From assembly GCF_011745145.1 (NCBI RefSeq), contig NZ_CP050191.1:4233327-4297326 (forward strand): a DNA stretch of 64,000 nt, written 5' to 3'. Shown here piece by piece: positions 1 to 8,054 of this stretch. The notes beneath the pieces were generated by a model. It did no database searches, was not told where the DNA came from, and saw only the letters and a program-made list of their open reading frames with translations. The stretch's first letter is position 1. Each line of letters opens with the position of its first letter. This stretch comes from Mycobacterium sp. DL440 (GTDB lineage Bacteria > Actinomycetota > Actinomycetes > Mycobacteriales > Mycobacteriaceae). The position numbers and the translations under genes were made by a program.

Positions 1-295
1 CCGCGGCTGCCGCACCCGCCGCCCCGGCGCCGGCGCCGGCTCCGGCGCCGGTGACCTTGGGCAACCTCGTGGTCGGCTCGTCGACCGAGCCGACCTTGGG
101 CAGCCGCGTCGTGGCGTCATCGGTGACAGCCGTTGCAGTGGCGGCAGTTCCGCCCTTGGCCGCAGCGCTGGGACGTCGGCCGAGGGCGCCGTACACCGGC
201 ACCTCCCGCTTCACCCGACGCAGGGTCAGTGCCAGCGTCAATACCAGCCCGAGCACGAAGGCCAGAGCCATCAACCACCAGTTCACATCGCTCAT
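1..295 (-). CDS. arfC: ArfC-like membrane protein, 3' end outside window
   Basis: This is the third gene of the arfABC operon, read leftward and cut by the window edge, so only about the first 98 codons are present. The start MSDVNWWLMALAFVLGLV begins with one membrane segment (about residues 6-25) followed by a basic stretch (RRVKRE), then a tail with a duplicated TTRLPKV motif and Ala/Gly-rich low complexity. Its ATG overlaps the arfB stop in an ATGA, so the two are translationally coupled. In M. tuberculosis the operon is linked to growth in acid and ammonia release; the role here is by homology. The C-terminus cannot be judged. Confidence 0.75.
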   Translation of the reverse strand, partial: MSDVNWWLMALAFVLGLVLTLALTLRRVKREVPVYGALGRRPSAAAKGGTAATATAVTDDATTRLPKVGSVDEPTTRLPKVTGAGAGAGAGAAGAAAA

Positions 296-447
296 CGTCG
301 TGCTCCAATCTCACGTGAGCCGGGCAGTTCGGCGAACGCCTCTTCCTCAGTGGTGGGCTTGACGGTCACGACTGAAATCAGCCAGGCCACCAGCGACCCC
401 ACCACAAACGCGAGCAGATACCACAACCATTGGATTACGAAGTCCAT
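292..447 (-). CDS. arfB: ArfB-like 51-residue membrane protein
   Basis: A 51-residue protein, MDFVIQWLWYLLAFVVGSLV at its start, with one hydrophobic helix (about 5-25) and an acidic then basic tail ending in GARR. It is recognised as ArfB because it sits between arfA and arfC, has the expected tiny size and shares the operon orientation. It starts 11 bp after the arfA stop and its TGA overlaps the arfC ATG. It presumably sits in the inner membrane and helps ArfA reach or work in the envelope, as proposed for the M. tuberculosis operon; nothing in the sequence shows a catalytic function. Confidence 0.8.
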   Translation of the reverse strand: MDFVIQWLWYLLAFVVGSLVAWLISVVTVKPTTEEEAFAELPGSREIGARR

Positions 448-458
448 GTCGAATCTCC

Positions 459-1493
459 CTAGTTGACCGTGATCTCGACGCGGCGGTTCTGCGCCTTGCC
501 TTCGGGGGTGTCATTGCTGGCGATCGGATTCGCCGAACCCGCGCCCGACGACGTCACGTGATCGGCCGCCAGCCCCTGCGAAACCAGATAATCAGCAACG
601 GCTTTCGCGCGGTTGCCGCTCAGCGGGACATTGATCGCGTCATTGCCCGAGCTGTCGGTGTAACCGGTGACGGCCACTTGCGCGCCCGCACAGGACTTCA
701 GCTTGTCGGCCACCTGCGACAGCAGCTGCTGCGATGACGCGGCCACAACGAACCCGTCGGTGCTGAAGTTGATCGGTGTGCGCAGCAGTGCACTCACATC
801 GTTCTGCAGCACGGCGCAGGGTCCGGGTGTACCCGGTGCACCGGGAGCGGCAGGTGGCGGAGGCGCAGGGGCAGTAGCGATCTGAATGTTGTTGACGAGC
901 TTGATGTTCGGCCATGCCGCCTTGGCGGCCGCCTCGACCGCGTCGCGCACCTGTGCCGACGGCGCGGTTCCGGTGAGCGTCAGCGTGTCACCGTCGATGC
1001 TGAAACCGAAATCCGGAACACCCTCGGCTGCGGCATCGAAAACCTTGCCCAGAGCCGAAACATCGGGGGTGCTCACGCCCGGACGCAGATTCAGATTGTC
1101 GATCAGATTGACGTCCCCACCGAATTTTCCGCGCAGCCAGTCCAGCAGCGAGGCCTTGGCGGCCGCGTCGGGCAGATCGCCGGTGAGGGTGAAATCCTTG
1201 CCGTTACGCGTAATCGACAACGGCGCGAACGAGAGGTTGGGCAAATTGACGTTGGGAGCGTTGACGTCCGGGGCATTCACGTCCGGAGCGGTCAACGTCG
1301 CAGTGGGATTGACATCGGGAAGCGTGACATCGGAGTTCTTACCGGAGCGATCGAGCCCACCCCATCCGATCAGCCCCAGCAACAATGGAACTGCGACCAG
1401 CGCCAACAACCAACCCAAACCAGGTGGTCGTCGATATAATTTGGAGGCTGTTTGCCAGCCTGTGATTGTCCGAGATTCGTCCGAACCCGACAT
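459..1493 (-). CDS. arfA: ArfA/OmpATb-type outer-membrane/peptidoglycan protein
   Basis: The 344-residue protein has an N-terminal membrane helix (about 27-45), a repetitive DVNAPDVNAP-type linker (60-88), a BON-type region (about 91-205), a Pro/Ala hinge (207-225) and a C-terminal OmpA domain (226-344). The OmpA domain shows peptidoglycan-binding signatures (TGYTD at 276-280, LSGNRAKAV at 291-299, NRRVEI at 336-341) and two cysteines, C226 and C268, matching the disulfide known in OmpATb. An AGGAG precedes the ATG. It heads the arfABC operon (M. tuberculosis Rv0899-Rv0901) and is expected to tie the envelope to peptidoglycan and aid acid adaptation. Confidence 0.92.
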   Translation of the reverse strand: MSGSDESRTITGWQTASKLYRRPPGLGWLLALVAVPLLLGLIGWGGLDRSGKNSDVTLPDVNPTATLTAPDVNAPDVNAPNVNLPNLSFAPLSITRNGKDFTLTGDLPDAAAKASLLDWLRGKFGGDVNLIDNLNLRPGVSTPDVSALGKVFDAAAEGVPDFGFSIDGDTLTLTGTAPSAQVRDAVEAAAKAAWPNIKLVNNIQIATAPAPPPPAAPGAPGTPGPCAVLQNDVSALLRTPINFSTDGFVVAASSQQLLSQVADKLKSCAGAQVAVTGYTDSSGNDAINVPLSGNRAKAVADYLVSQGLAADHVTSSGAGSANPIASNDTPEGKAQNRRVEITVN

Positions 1494-1610
1494 TTTGGGT
1501 ACTCCTGAAGTCGACGAACAGTTATCTACAGCAGCGAAACAGGTTGACGGTAGCAGTAAATGGAATTCGATGGTTAGGTTCGAGCAATACTCTCCGAATC
1601 CACGGCGACA

Positions 1611-1973
1611 TCAACGAGTGGCGAGCAGATCTATCACGAAGATCAGCGTCTTACCGGAAAGCCGGTGCCCCGAACCCGCCGGACCGTAGGCCTGGGCCGG
1701 CGGAATGACGAGCTGGCGGCGACCACCCACCCGCATCCCGGGAATTCCGTCCTGCCAGCCCTGAATTAGGCCCCGCAACGGAAACTCAATGGATTCTCCA
1801 CGATTCCAGGAGCTGTCGAACTCCTCACCGGAGTCGTATTCGATGCCTACATAGTGCACTTCGACAGTGCCCCCGGGCACTGCCTCGGAGCCATCACCCA
1901 CCACCAGATCCTTGATCACCAATTCGCTGGGGGCGGGTCCGTCCGGAAACTCGATCTCAGGTTTTGTACTCAC
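1611..1973 (-). CDS. FKBP-type peptidyl-prolyl isomerase
   Basis: A single FKBP domain fills this protein. After STKPEIEFPDGPAP come VEVHYVGIEYDSGEEFDSSW, the core IQGWQDGIPGM and GGRRQLVIPPAQAYGP, then IFVIDLL at the end; these carry the usual FKBP active-site aromatics and Asp. There is no signal peptide, so it is cytosolic. I start at the GTG at 1973 (120 residues), because actinobacterial relatives begin just before KPEIEF; an in-frame TTG at 2012 would add 13 residues and overlap the divergent gene. It lies between arfA and the Rv0898c homologue, which are neighbours in M. tuberculosis, so it is an insertion relative to that genome. Confidence 0.9.
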   Translation of the reverse strand: MSTKPEIEFPDGPAPSELVIKDLVVGDGSEAVPGGTVEVHYVGIEYDSGEEFDSSWNRGESIEFPLRGLIQGWQDGIPGMRVGGRRQLVIPPAQAYGPAGSGHRLSGKTLIFVIDLLATR

Positions 1974-2004
1974 CAGATCAACGGTAGTCGGGCAGACTGG
2001 TTGT

Positions 2005-2253
2005 GTGGCCAAAGATCAGGACATCCTCGGCGAAGTTCACCGACTCGTTGCCGAAGAGCAGGAGCTCCGGTCGAAACTGCAGCGCCGAGAAATAGACGAA
2101 TCCGAAGAGCAACAAAGACTGAGATCGCTGGAAGTCGCCCTCGACCAGTGTTGGGACCTGTTGCGGCAGCGCCGCGCGCTCCGCGAAACCGGACAGGACC
2201 CCGGACTGGCCCACCCCCGCGGGGCCGACGAGGTCGAAGGTTACAAAGGCTGA
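2005..2253 (+). CDS. DUF2630 small protein (Rv0898c homologue)
   Basis: An 82-residue charged, helical protein starting VAKDQDILGEVHRLVAEEQE from a GTG, with heptad-like Leu/Glu spacing and a conserved DQCWDLLRQRRALR stretch, followed by a DPGLAHPRGADEVEGYKG tail. This matches the actinobacterial DUF2630 family, whose function is unknown. It is divergent from the FKBP gene with about 30 bp between starts, and it is followed 15 bp later by the oxidoreductase gene, the same pairing as Rv0898c-Rv0897c. A longer in-frame opening from 1867 exists but would run antisense through FKBP coding sequence, so the GTG at 2005 is preferred. Confidence 0.85.
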   Translation: MAKDQDILGEVHRLVAEEQELRSKLQRREIDESEEQQRLRSLEVALDQCWDLLRQRRALRETGQDPGLAHPRGADEVEGYKG

Positions 2254-2268
2254 CCGGATGGGTATGAC

Positions 2269-3825
2269 GTGACCGAAGACTCGTTGGACGCGGTCATCGT
2301 CGGCGGTGGGCACAACGGGTTGGTGGCTGCTGCGTACCTGGCTCGCGCGGGCCGCCGGGTACAGGTACTCGAACGCCTCGACCACGTAGGCGGGGCAGCA
2401 GTTTCGGCGCATCCCTTCGACGGTGTGGACGCGCGGCTGTCACGGTACTCGTATCTGGTCAGCCTGCTGCCGCAGCGCATCATCACCGATCTCGGCGCCC
2501 GAATCCGATTGTCGCGGCGCCGATACTCCTCCTACACACCGGATCCGGTCACGGGTGGAGCCACTGACCTACTGATCGGTCCTCGGCCGACATTCGACGC
2601 TATCGGCGCAGGAAACGACGCGGCCGGGTTCCACGAGTTCTACCGCCGCTGCGGGCTGGTCACCAGCCGAATTTGGCCGACGCTGCTGCAGCCGCTGTGC
2701 ACCCGGTCCGAGATGCGGGGGTACGTTCTGGGCGGACAGGACACCGAAACCACCGCCACCTGGGATGCACTGATCGAACAACCCATCGGCGAGGCGATCA
2801 CCGCAGCGGTATCGCACGATCTGGTGCGCGGCGTGATGGCCACCGACGCCCTGATCGGCACCTTCGCCGGCCTGAACGATCCGTCGCTGATCCAGAACGT
2901 GTGTTTCCTCTACCACCTGATCGGCGGCGGCACCGGCGACTGGGACGTCCCGGTCGGTGGGATGGGCGCGGTCACCGGAGCCCTGGCCGCTGCCGCGGCC
3001 GGCCATGGAGCCGAAATCATCACCGGTGCAGACGTTTACGCGGTCAACCCGGATGGTGAGGTGCGCTACCGACAGGGCGGGTCCGCTCGACGGGCGCACG
3101 CCGACCGGGTGCTGGCCAACGTCACCCCGGCAGTGCTGGCCGAGCTACTCGGCGAACCGGCCCCCGAGACCGCCCCGGGCGCGCAGGTGAAGGTCAACCT
3201 GATGCTGCGTCGACTCCCCCGGCTTCGCGACGAACGTACTACGCCTGAGCAGGCATTCGGCGGCACGTTCCACATCAACGAGACCTTCAGCCAGCTGAGC
3301 GGGGCCTACGACACCGCCGCCGCCGGACACGTGCCCGATCCGCTGCCGTGCGAAATCTACTGCCACTCCTTGACCGATCCCAGCATCCTGTCCGAGGACC
3401 TGCGTGCCTCGGGTGCGCAAACCCTGACCGTCTTCGGATTGCACACCCCGCACTCACTGATCCACAAGGATCCCGACCGCATGCGGGACCGGCTGACCTC
3501 GGCGGTGCTCAACTCGCTCAATTCGGTTCTGGCCGAACCGATTCAGGATGTCCTGATGGAGGACGCGGCGGGCCGGCTATGCATCGAGTCCAAGACCACC
3601 GCCGATCTGGAACAGGCGCTGGGGATGACCGCGGGCAATATCTTCCACGGCGCGCTGCGCTGGCCGTTCATCGAGGACGACGTCGTGTTGGAGACGCCGG
3701 CTCAACACTGGGGGGTGGCCACCCGCCATGACCGGATCCTGTTGTGCGGCTCAGGATCGGTGCGCGGCGGCGCCGTCTCCGGAATCGGCGGGCACAACGC
3801 CGCGATGGCAGTGCTGGAAGGCTGA
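2269..3825 (+). CDS. FAD-dependent phytoene-dehydrogenase-like oxidoreductase (Rv0897c homologue)
   Basis: The 518-residue protein opens with a dinucleotide-binding motif (AVIVGGGHNGLVAAAYLA, residues 8-25) and an acidic strand end with LERLDHVGGAA, typical of the CrtI/amine-oxidase superfamily. It closes with the matching FAD motif near the C-terminus (GSGSVRGGAVSGIGGHNAA). The overall size matches Rv0897c. The substrate is unknown; family members desaturate or oxidise isoprenoids and related molecules, but no carotenoid gene is near. It starts with GTG 15 bp after the DUF2630 gene and is probably co-transcribed with it. Confidence 0.85.
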   Translation: MTEDSLDAVIVGGGHNGLVAAAYLARAGRRVQVLERLDHVGGAAVSAHPFDGVDARLSRYSYLVSLLPQRIITDLGARIRLSRRRYSSYTPDPVTGGATDLLIGPRPTFDAIGAGNDAAGFHEFYRRCGLVTSRIWPTLLQPLCTRSEMRGYVLGGQDTETTATWDALIEQPIGEAITAAVSHDLVRGVMATDALIGTFAGLNDPSLIQNVCFLYHLIGGGTGDWDVPVGGMGAVTGALAAAAAGHGAEIITGADVYAVNPDGEVRYRQGGSARRAHADRVLANVTPAVLAELLGEPAPETAPGAQVKVNLMLRRLPRLRDERTTPEQAFGGTFHINETFSQLSGAYDTAAAGHVPDPLPCEIYCHSLTDPSILSEDLRASGAQTLTVFGLHTPHSLIHKDPDRMRDRLTSAVLNSLNSVLAEPIQDVLMEDAAGRLCIESKTTADLEQALGMTAGNIFHGALRWPFIEDDVVLETPAQHWGVATRHDRILLCGSGSVRGGAVSGIGGHNAAMAVLEG

Positions 3826-3834
3826 GGCAGCAGG

Positions 3835-4263
3835 CTATGGCGCGGCGATCTTGCGCAGGATGATCTGAAGCGTCTCGAGGTCCTTGGCGTCGAGCGCCGC
3901 CAACACATCGGGCGCCGGGTCGTCGACCCTGTCGATACGGGTCAGCAGCGCGCGCCCGGTTTCGGTGAGCGACACCAGCTTGCTGCGGCGGTTGGCCGGA
4001 TCGATCTCCCGTATGACGAGCCCCCGCTCCTCAAGCTCGTTGACCGCGACGGTGGCCGCCGGGGCGTCGACGGTGGCAGCGTAGGCCAGCTGCTTGACGG
4101 TCAACGGTTCGTGTGCAAGCCGTTTCAGGACGCGGACGCGGCTGAACGGAAGCCCAGTCTGCTCGATCACCGCCCGACGCCAGCCGTCGCGGTGGTCGAA
4201 AACCAATGCGGTCAGACCCCGCCACACCTCGTCGGCCAACTCGGCCTGCCCGTCATCGGACAT
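3835..4263 (-). CDS. MarR-family transcriptional regulator
   Basis: A 142-residue winged-helix protein. The recognition helix region is around LAYAATVDAPAATVAVNELE (59-78) and the wing carries REIDPANRRSKLVSLTETGR (85-104), a classic MarR signature. It lies at the 3' end of a two-gene operon: its ATG is inside the last codons of the upstream MFS gene (11-bp overlap). It most likely represses the operon through the inverted repeat overlapping the MFS start codon (5692-5717). The ligand is unknown and is probably a substrate of the pump. Confidence 0.9.
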   Translation of the reverse strand: MSDDGQAELADEVWRGLTALVFDHRDGWRRAVIEQTGLPFSRVRVLKRLAHEPLTVKQLAYAATVDAPAATVAVNELEERGLVIREIDPANRRSKLVSLTETGRALLTRIDRVDDPAPDVLAALDAKDLETLQIILRKIAAP

Positions 4264-5707
4264 GGCTCACCTCCCTAGCATCGTGCTGACCGATCAGCGG
4301 CACCAACTTCTGGGCCGACCGCAACGCCCACGGCATGGTGGAGACGACGCCCAGGGCGAAGATCGCCAAACCCAGCGCGGCACAGACGAACCACAGTGGA
4401 CGGGCCGCCGCGGCAAAGTCGACACCGGTCCCGGCCAGCGCCGCACCTGCCACCGAACCACACAGTGCCACACCGATACTCACGCCGACCTGACGACTGG
4501 TGGAGGCCACGGCCGAGGCCGCACCGGCGCGGTCCAGCGGCATACCGCTGACCGCTGTCGTGGTGATCGGTGCATTCACCATCGAGAAGCCGATGCCGAA
4601 CACCGCGAACATGACCAGCAGTTGCCATACCGGGGTGTCTCCGGTCAGCCGGGTCAGCAGGATGGTCGCCACGGTGATCGTGGCGCCGGCCACCAACAGC
4701 GAGGGCCGGCTGCCGTACCGGCCGACCAACCGGCCCGACAACGGCGAGAAGATCAGCGCGCCCACCGCGACCGGCAGGTAGATCAACCCGGTGTGCATCG
4801 CGGAGTAGCCACGTTCCGTCTGCAGGTACAGCGACATCATGAACAGGAACGCCCCGTAGGCGGCGAACGCACAGACTGCGATCAGGGTGGCCGAGGCGAA
4901 CGGCACGCTGCGGAAGAACCGCAGATCGATAAACGGGTCCCGGCGGCGCGACTCGTAGCGCAGGAACGCCACCAGCGCCATCAACGCGACCACCGCGACG
5001 GCCAGCGTGCGCGGGTCGGTCCAGCCGAATCCCGGGCCCTCGATGAGTACGAAGACGACACCGAACAGGAACGCCACCCCCAGGACCTGACCGACCGGGT
5101 CGAGATCACGCATGGTCGCCGACTTCGATTCAGGCACGAAGATCGCGGTGAGCACGACGGCCAGCGCGCAGATCGGCAGGTTGATCCAGAAGACCGCGCG
5201 CCAGTCGACGTACTCGATGAGCGCCCCGCCCACGATCGGTCCGAGTGCCATCGAGATGCCCACCACCCCGCCCCAGACGCCGATGGCGCGGGCGCGCTCG
5301 ACCCGGCCGGTGAACACCTGGGTGATGATCGACATCGCTACCGGGTTGAGCATCGAACCGCCGACGGCCTGCAGGAAGCGCGCCGCGATGAGGGTTTCGA
5401 TGTTGGGCGCGAGGCTGCACAGCAGCGAGGCCACCGCGAAGATCGTCAGGCCCAATTGGAATGTCCGCCTGCGGCCGAACCGGTCGCCGGTGGCGCCGGC
5501 CAGCAGCAGCAGCGAGGCCAGCACCAGGGTGTAGACGTCGACGATCCACTGCAGCTGCGACGGCGAAGCGCCCAGATCGTCGCGGATGCTCGGGAGCGCG
5601 ACGTTGACGATGGTGGCGTCCATCGACACGATCAGCAGGCTCAGACAGCACGAGACGAGGATGATCGCCTTGCGCCGGGCGCCGAGAGCGCCAATAGTTG
5701 CATTCAC
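4253..5707 (-). CDS. MFS drug-efflux transporter, DHA2 (14-TMS) type
   Basis: The 484-residue protein is almost entirely hydrophobic helices. It has the DHA2 signature near the start (SMDATIVNVALPSI, about 28-41), the MFS loop motif GDRFGRRRTFQLG (about 72-84), and the antiporter motif region IGVWGGVVGISMALGPIVGG. About 14 membrane segments fit proton-coupled EmrB/QacA-like drug exporters. It is first in an operon with the MarR regulator and carries a 9-bp-arm inverted repeat across its start codon. The natural substrate cannot be read from sequence. The pair sits between the Rv0897c and gltA2 homologues and is an insertion relative to M. tuberculosis. Confidence 0.88.
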   Translation of the reverse strand: MNATIGALGARRKAIILVSCCLSLLIVSMDATIVNVALPSIRDDLGASPSQLQWIVDVYTLVLASLLLLAGATGDRFGRRRTFQLGLTIFAVASLLCSLAPNIETLIAARFLQAVGGSMLNPVAMSIITQVFTGRVERARAIGVWGGVVGISMALGPIVGGALIEYVDWRAVFWINLPICALAVVLTAIFVPESKSATMRDLDPVGQVLGVAFLFGVVFVLIEGPGFGWTDPRTLAVAVVALMALVAFLRYESRRRDPFIDLRFFRSVPFASATLIAVCAFAAYGAFLFMMSLYLQTERGYSAMHTGLIYLPVAVGALIFSPLSGRLVGRYGSRPSLLVAGATITVATILLTRLTGDTPVWQLLVMFAVFGIGFSMVNAPITTTAVSGMPLDRAGAASAVASTSRQVGVSIGVALCGSVAGAALAGTGVDFAAAARPLWFVCAALGLAIFALGVVSTMPWALRSAQKLVPLIGQHDAREVSHVR

Positions 5708-5717
5708 ACAACTATTG
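5692..5717. promoter_or_regulatory. Inverted-repeat operator over the MFS start codon
   Basis: CAATAGTTG (5692-5700) and CAACTATTG (5709-5717) are perfect 9-bp inverted arms with an 8-bp spacer that contains the MFS ATG (5705-5707, minus strand). The TAGTTG/CAACTA half-sites are typical of MarR targets, and the MarR gene is the second gene of this operon. The repeat is far more AT-rich than its surroundings. Autoregulation is inferred. Confidence 0.65.
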
Positions 5718-5750
5718 TGAAACTACAACTGTTTTCTGCGCAACTCGGGC

Positions 5751-5797
5751 GCCACGCCAGCGTGACACTCGGCGTCGACAGCCACGCCGGCGTGACA
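5751..5797. repeat. Two 17-bp direct repeats with palindromic core, 30-bp period
   Basis: GCCACGCCAGCGTGACA (5751-5767) and GCCACGCCGGCGTGACA (5781-5797) differ at one base and start exactly 30 bp apart. The core CACGCCGGCGTG in the second copy is a perfect 12-bp palindrome. They lie between the MFS gene and the gltA2 terminator. No regulator is known to me for this motif. Confidence 0.6.
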
Positions 5798-5799
5798 AA

Positions 5800-5826
5800 G
5801 GCCCAGGAGCGGTCCGCTCCCGGGCC
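5800..5826 (-). terminator. Terminator hairpin downstream of gltA2
   Basis: An 11-bp GC stem with one A-C mismatch and a 3-nt loop lies 14 bp after the gltA2 stop on the minus strand. It is followed on that strand by TTTGTCA, a weak T-tract. This is a reasonable intrinsic terminator for a highly expressed gene. Confidence 0.6.
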
Positions 5827-5840
5827 CTGGTCAGTTGATG

Positions 5841-7145
5841 TCAGCGCTTGGTGATGTCTAGGTACCCGCGCTCGGTGTAGCCGGTGTAGATCTGGCGCGG
5901 GCGGCCGATCTTGTTGGGCTCCGAGTGCATCTCACGCCAGTGCGCGATCCAGCCGGGCAGCCGACCCAGCGCGAACAGCACGGTGAACATGCGGGTCGGG
6001 AAACCCATCGCCCGGTAGATCACGCCGGTGTAGTAATCGACGTTCGGGTAGAGCTTGCGCTCGATGAAGAAGTCATCGGTCAACGCGATCTCTTCGAGCT
6101 GCTTGGCGATGTCGAGCAGCTCATCATCGCCGCCCAGTTTGCCCAGGATCTTGTCGGCCTGCTCCTTGACGATGCGGGCGCGCGGGTCGTAGTTCTTGTA
6201 GACCCGGTGTCCGAAGCCCATCAGCTTCACACCGTCTTCACGGTTCTTGACCTTCTTGACGAAGGTCTTCACATCGTCGTCACCGGTGCGGATCTTCTCG
6301 AGCATCTCCAACACGGCCTGATTGGCACCGCCGTGCAGCGGACCCCACAACGCGTTGATGCCGCCGGAGATCGAGGTGAACAAGTTGGCCTGCGAGGAGC
6401 CCACCAGACGCACCGTCGAGGTCGAACAGTTCTGCTCGTGATCGGCATGCAGGATCAACAGCATGTCCAACGCCCGGACGATCTCCGGATCCACCTCATA
6501 CGGCTCGGCCGGGAAGCCGAACGTCATCCGCAGGAAGTTCTCCACCAACGTCAACGAGTTGTCCGGGTACAGGAACGGCTGCCCCTCGGACTTCTTGTAG
6601 GCGTAGGCGGCGATGGTCGGCAACTTCGCCAGCAAGCGGATGGTCGATAGCTCGACCTGCTTGTTGTCCAGCGGATCCAGCGAATCCTGGTAGTAGGCGC
6701 TCAACGCGTTGACCGCAGACGACAGCACCGGCATCGGATGCGCGTTGCGCGGGAAGCCGTCGAAGAACCGCTTGAGGTCCTCATGCAGCAGGGTGTGCCG
6801 CTGGATCTGGGTGGTGAACGACTCCAACTGCTCGGCCGTCGGCAGCTCACCGTAGATCAGCAGGTAGCTGACCTCAATGAACGTGGAATTCTCCGCCAGC
6901 TGCTCGATCGGGATACCCCGGTAACGCAGGATCCCGGCATCACCGTCGATGTAGGTGATCGCGGACTTGGTGGAGGCGGTGTTGACGAAGCCACCATCAA
7001 ACGTGGTGTAGCCGGTCTTGGCCAGCAACGGGCCAAGCGCGATGCCGTCACTGCCCTCGGTGGCGGGGACGATCTCCAGATCGATCTCGCCACCGGGGTA
7101 CTGGAGGTGGGCAAATTCCTGCCCACTCGCCGGGTTTTCGGCCAC
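5841..7145 (-). CDS. gltA2: Citrate synthase I (GltA2)
   Basis: The protein condenses oxaloacetate and acetyl-CoA in the TCA cycle. From the GTG at 7145 it has 434 residues, close to Rv0896. Active-site segments are clear: HADHEQNCST (233-242), GPLHGGANQAV with catalytic H271, GFGHRVYKNYDPRA with H313, and PNVDYYTG with catalytic D370. I chose the GTG because AAGGGA lies just upstream and the protein then begins AENPASGQEF, like other mycobacterial GltA2. An upstream start at 7232 would add 29 unconserved residues. The gene is transcribed alone and ends at a hairpin. Confidence 0.95.
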   Translation of the reverse strand: MAENPASGQEFAHLQYPGGEIDLEIVPATEGSDGIALGPLLAKTGYTTFDGGFVNTASTKSAITYIDGDAGILRYRGIPIEQLAENSTFIEVSYLLIYGELPTAEQLESFTTQIQRHTLLHEDLKRFFDGFPRNAHPMPVLSSAVNALSAYYQDSLDPLDNKQVELSTIRLLAKLPTIAAYAYKKSEGQPFLYPDNSLTLVENFLRMTFGFPAEPYEVDPEIVRALDMLLILHADHEQNCSTSTVRLVGSSQANLFTSISGGINALWGPLHGGANQAVLEMLEKIRTGDDDVKTFVKKVKNREDGVKLMGFGHRVYKNYDPRARIVKEQADKILGKLGGDDELLDIAKQLEEIALTDDFFIERKLYPNVDYYTGVIYRAMGFPTRMFTVLFALGRLPGWIAHWREMHSEPNKIGRPRQIYTGYTERGYLDITKR

Positions 7146-7334
7146 GGGAATCCCTTCATCGTCCTGGGAACCGACAACTGCTCTACAAAAGGTAGTCGCA
7201 ATCGATCGGCGCTGCCCGCGGGGGGTTACCAACGGGTCACCACGAACCGCCCCGCGCTTGGTCGCGGGCCTGCCCCACAGGGCTCCGATGTGCCTGAGAT
7301 CCCAGCTCAGCGTGACGGAGGGGCCGTGGCCGAG

Positions 7335-7973
7335 CTACCCCACGCCCGCAACGACCGACCGGAAATCGGAATACGTCGCCTCGATCCGCCCGACGATGTC
7401 GTCGACGCTCACCGAGGCCCAGTTTGCCCCTGATCCCAGGTCGCCGATGGCAGTCATGATGATCGAACCCCACACCACAGCAGTCAGCTTGAGCCGGCGA
7501 TCATCGCCGGGCACGCCCATCCGCTGTGCCAGCGCCACGTTGACCGCATCCGCCCGGAATTGCGACGCCGTGTGCATCAGCGCCGGCGACGAGGTGACGA
7601 TGCGCGCCGAGGCCAACAGCCGATCGGCCGTGAGTTGGGTCGGCGGCGCGGTCTTGGTCTTGAGGAACGCCTGCACGTGAGCCCGGTACAACGCCTCGAG
7701 GTGGCCGATTTCGGCCGGTTGCGTCGCCAACTCGATCGCCACGCTCTCGATCACCTCGTCGACGAACGCCAGGACGACCGCATCCTTCGTCGCGAAGTAG
7801 CGGCTGAAAGTACGTGGGGAGACATCTGCGACCGCCGCGATCTGCTCGACGGTGGTGTTCTCGAATCCCTGGCGGTCACACAGATCGATCGCGGCCTCGA
7901 TCAACATCGCCCGGGTGCGTTGCTTCTTACGTTCCCGCAAACCGGCCTCGGCCTGCCGCATCACATCCGCCAC
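7335..7973 (-). CDS. TetR-family transcriptional regulator
   Basis: A 212-residue TetR protein. The N-terminal helix-turn-helix is evident in TVEQIAAVADVSPRTFSRYF (about 41-60) followed by TKDAVVLAFVDEV; the C-terminal half is the variable ligand-binding region. It lies between gltA2 and an MFS transporter, all on the minus strand, with 82 bp to the transporter, so transporter and regulator could share a transcript. The ligand is unknown. I saw no clear operator palindrome immediately upstream. Confidence 0.85.
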   Translation of the reverse strand: MADVMRQAEAGLRERKKQRTRAMLIEAAIDLCDRQGFENTTVEQIAAVADVSPRTFSRYFATKDAVVLAFVDEVIESVAIELATQPAEIGHLEALYRAHVQAFLKTKTAPPTQLTADRLLASARIVTSSPALMHTASQFRADAVNVALAQRMGVPGDDRRLKLTAVVWGSIIMTAIGDLGSGANWASVSVDDIVGRIEATYSDFRSVVAGVG

Positions 7974-8054
7974 GAGATCGGATGTTATCGCCCGCGCACC
8001 GCTGTTTCGGACCGTTTCGGCAACTATGTGGCGTCGGGTGTCATTCGCCGGTGC

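Noticed and set aside
5925..7433. Two long plus-strand frames over gltA2
   Set aside because: They are antisense to citrate synthase with no recognisable domain.
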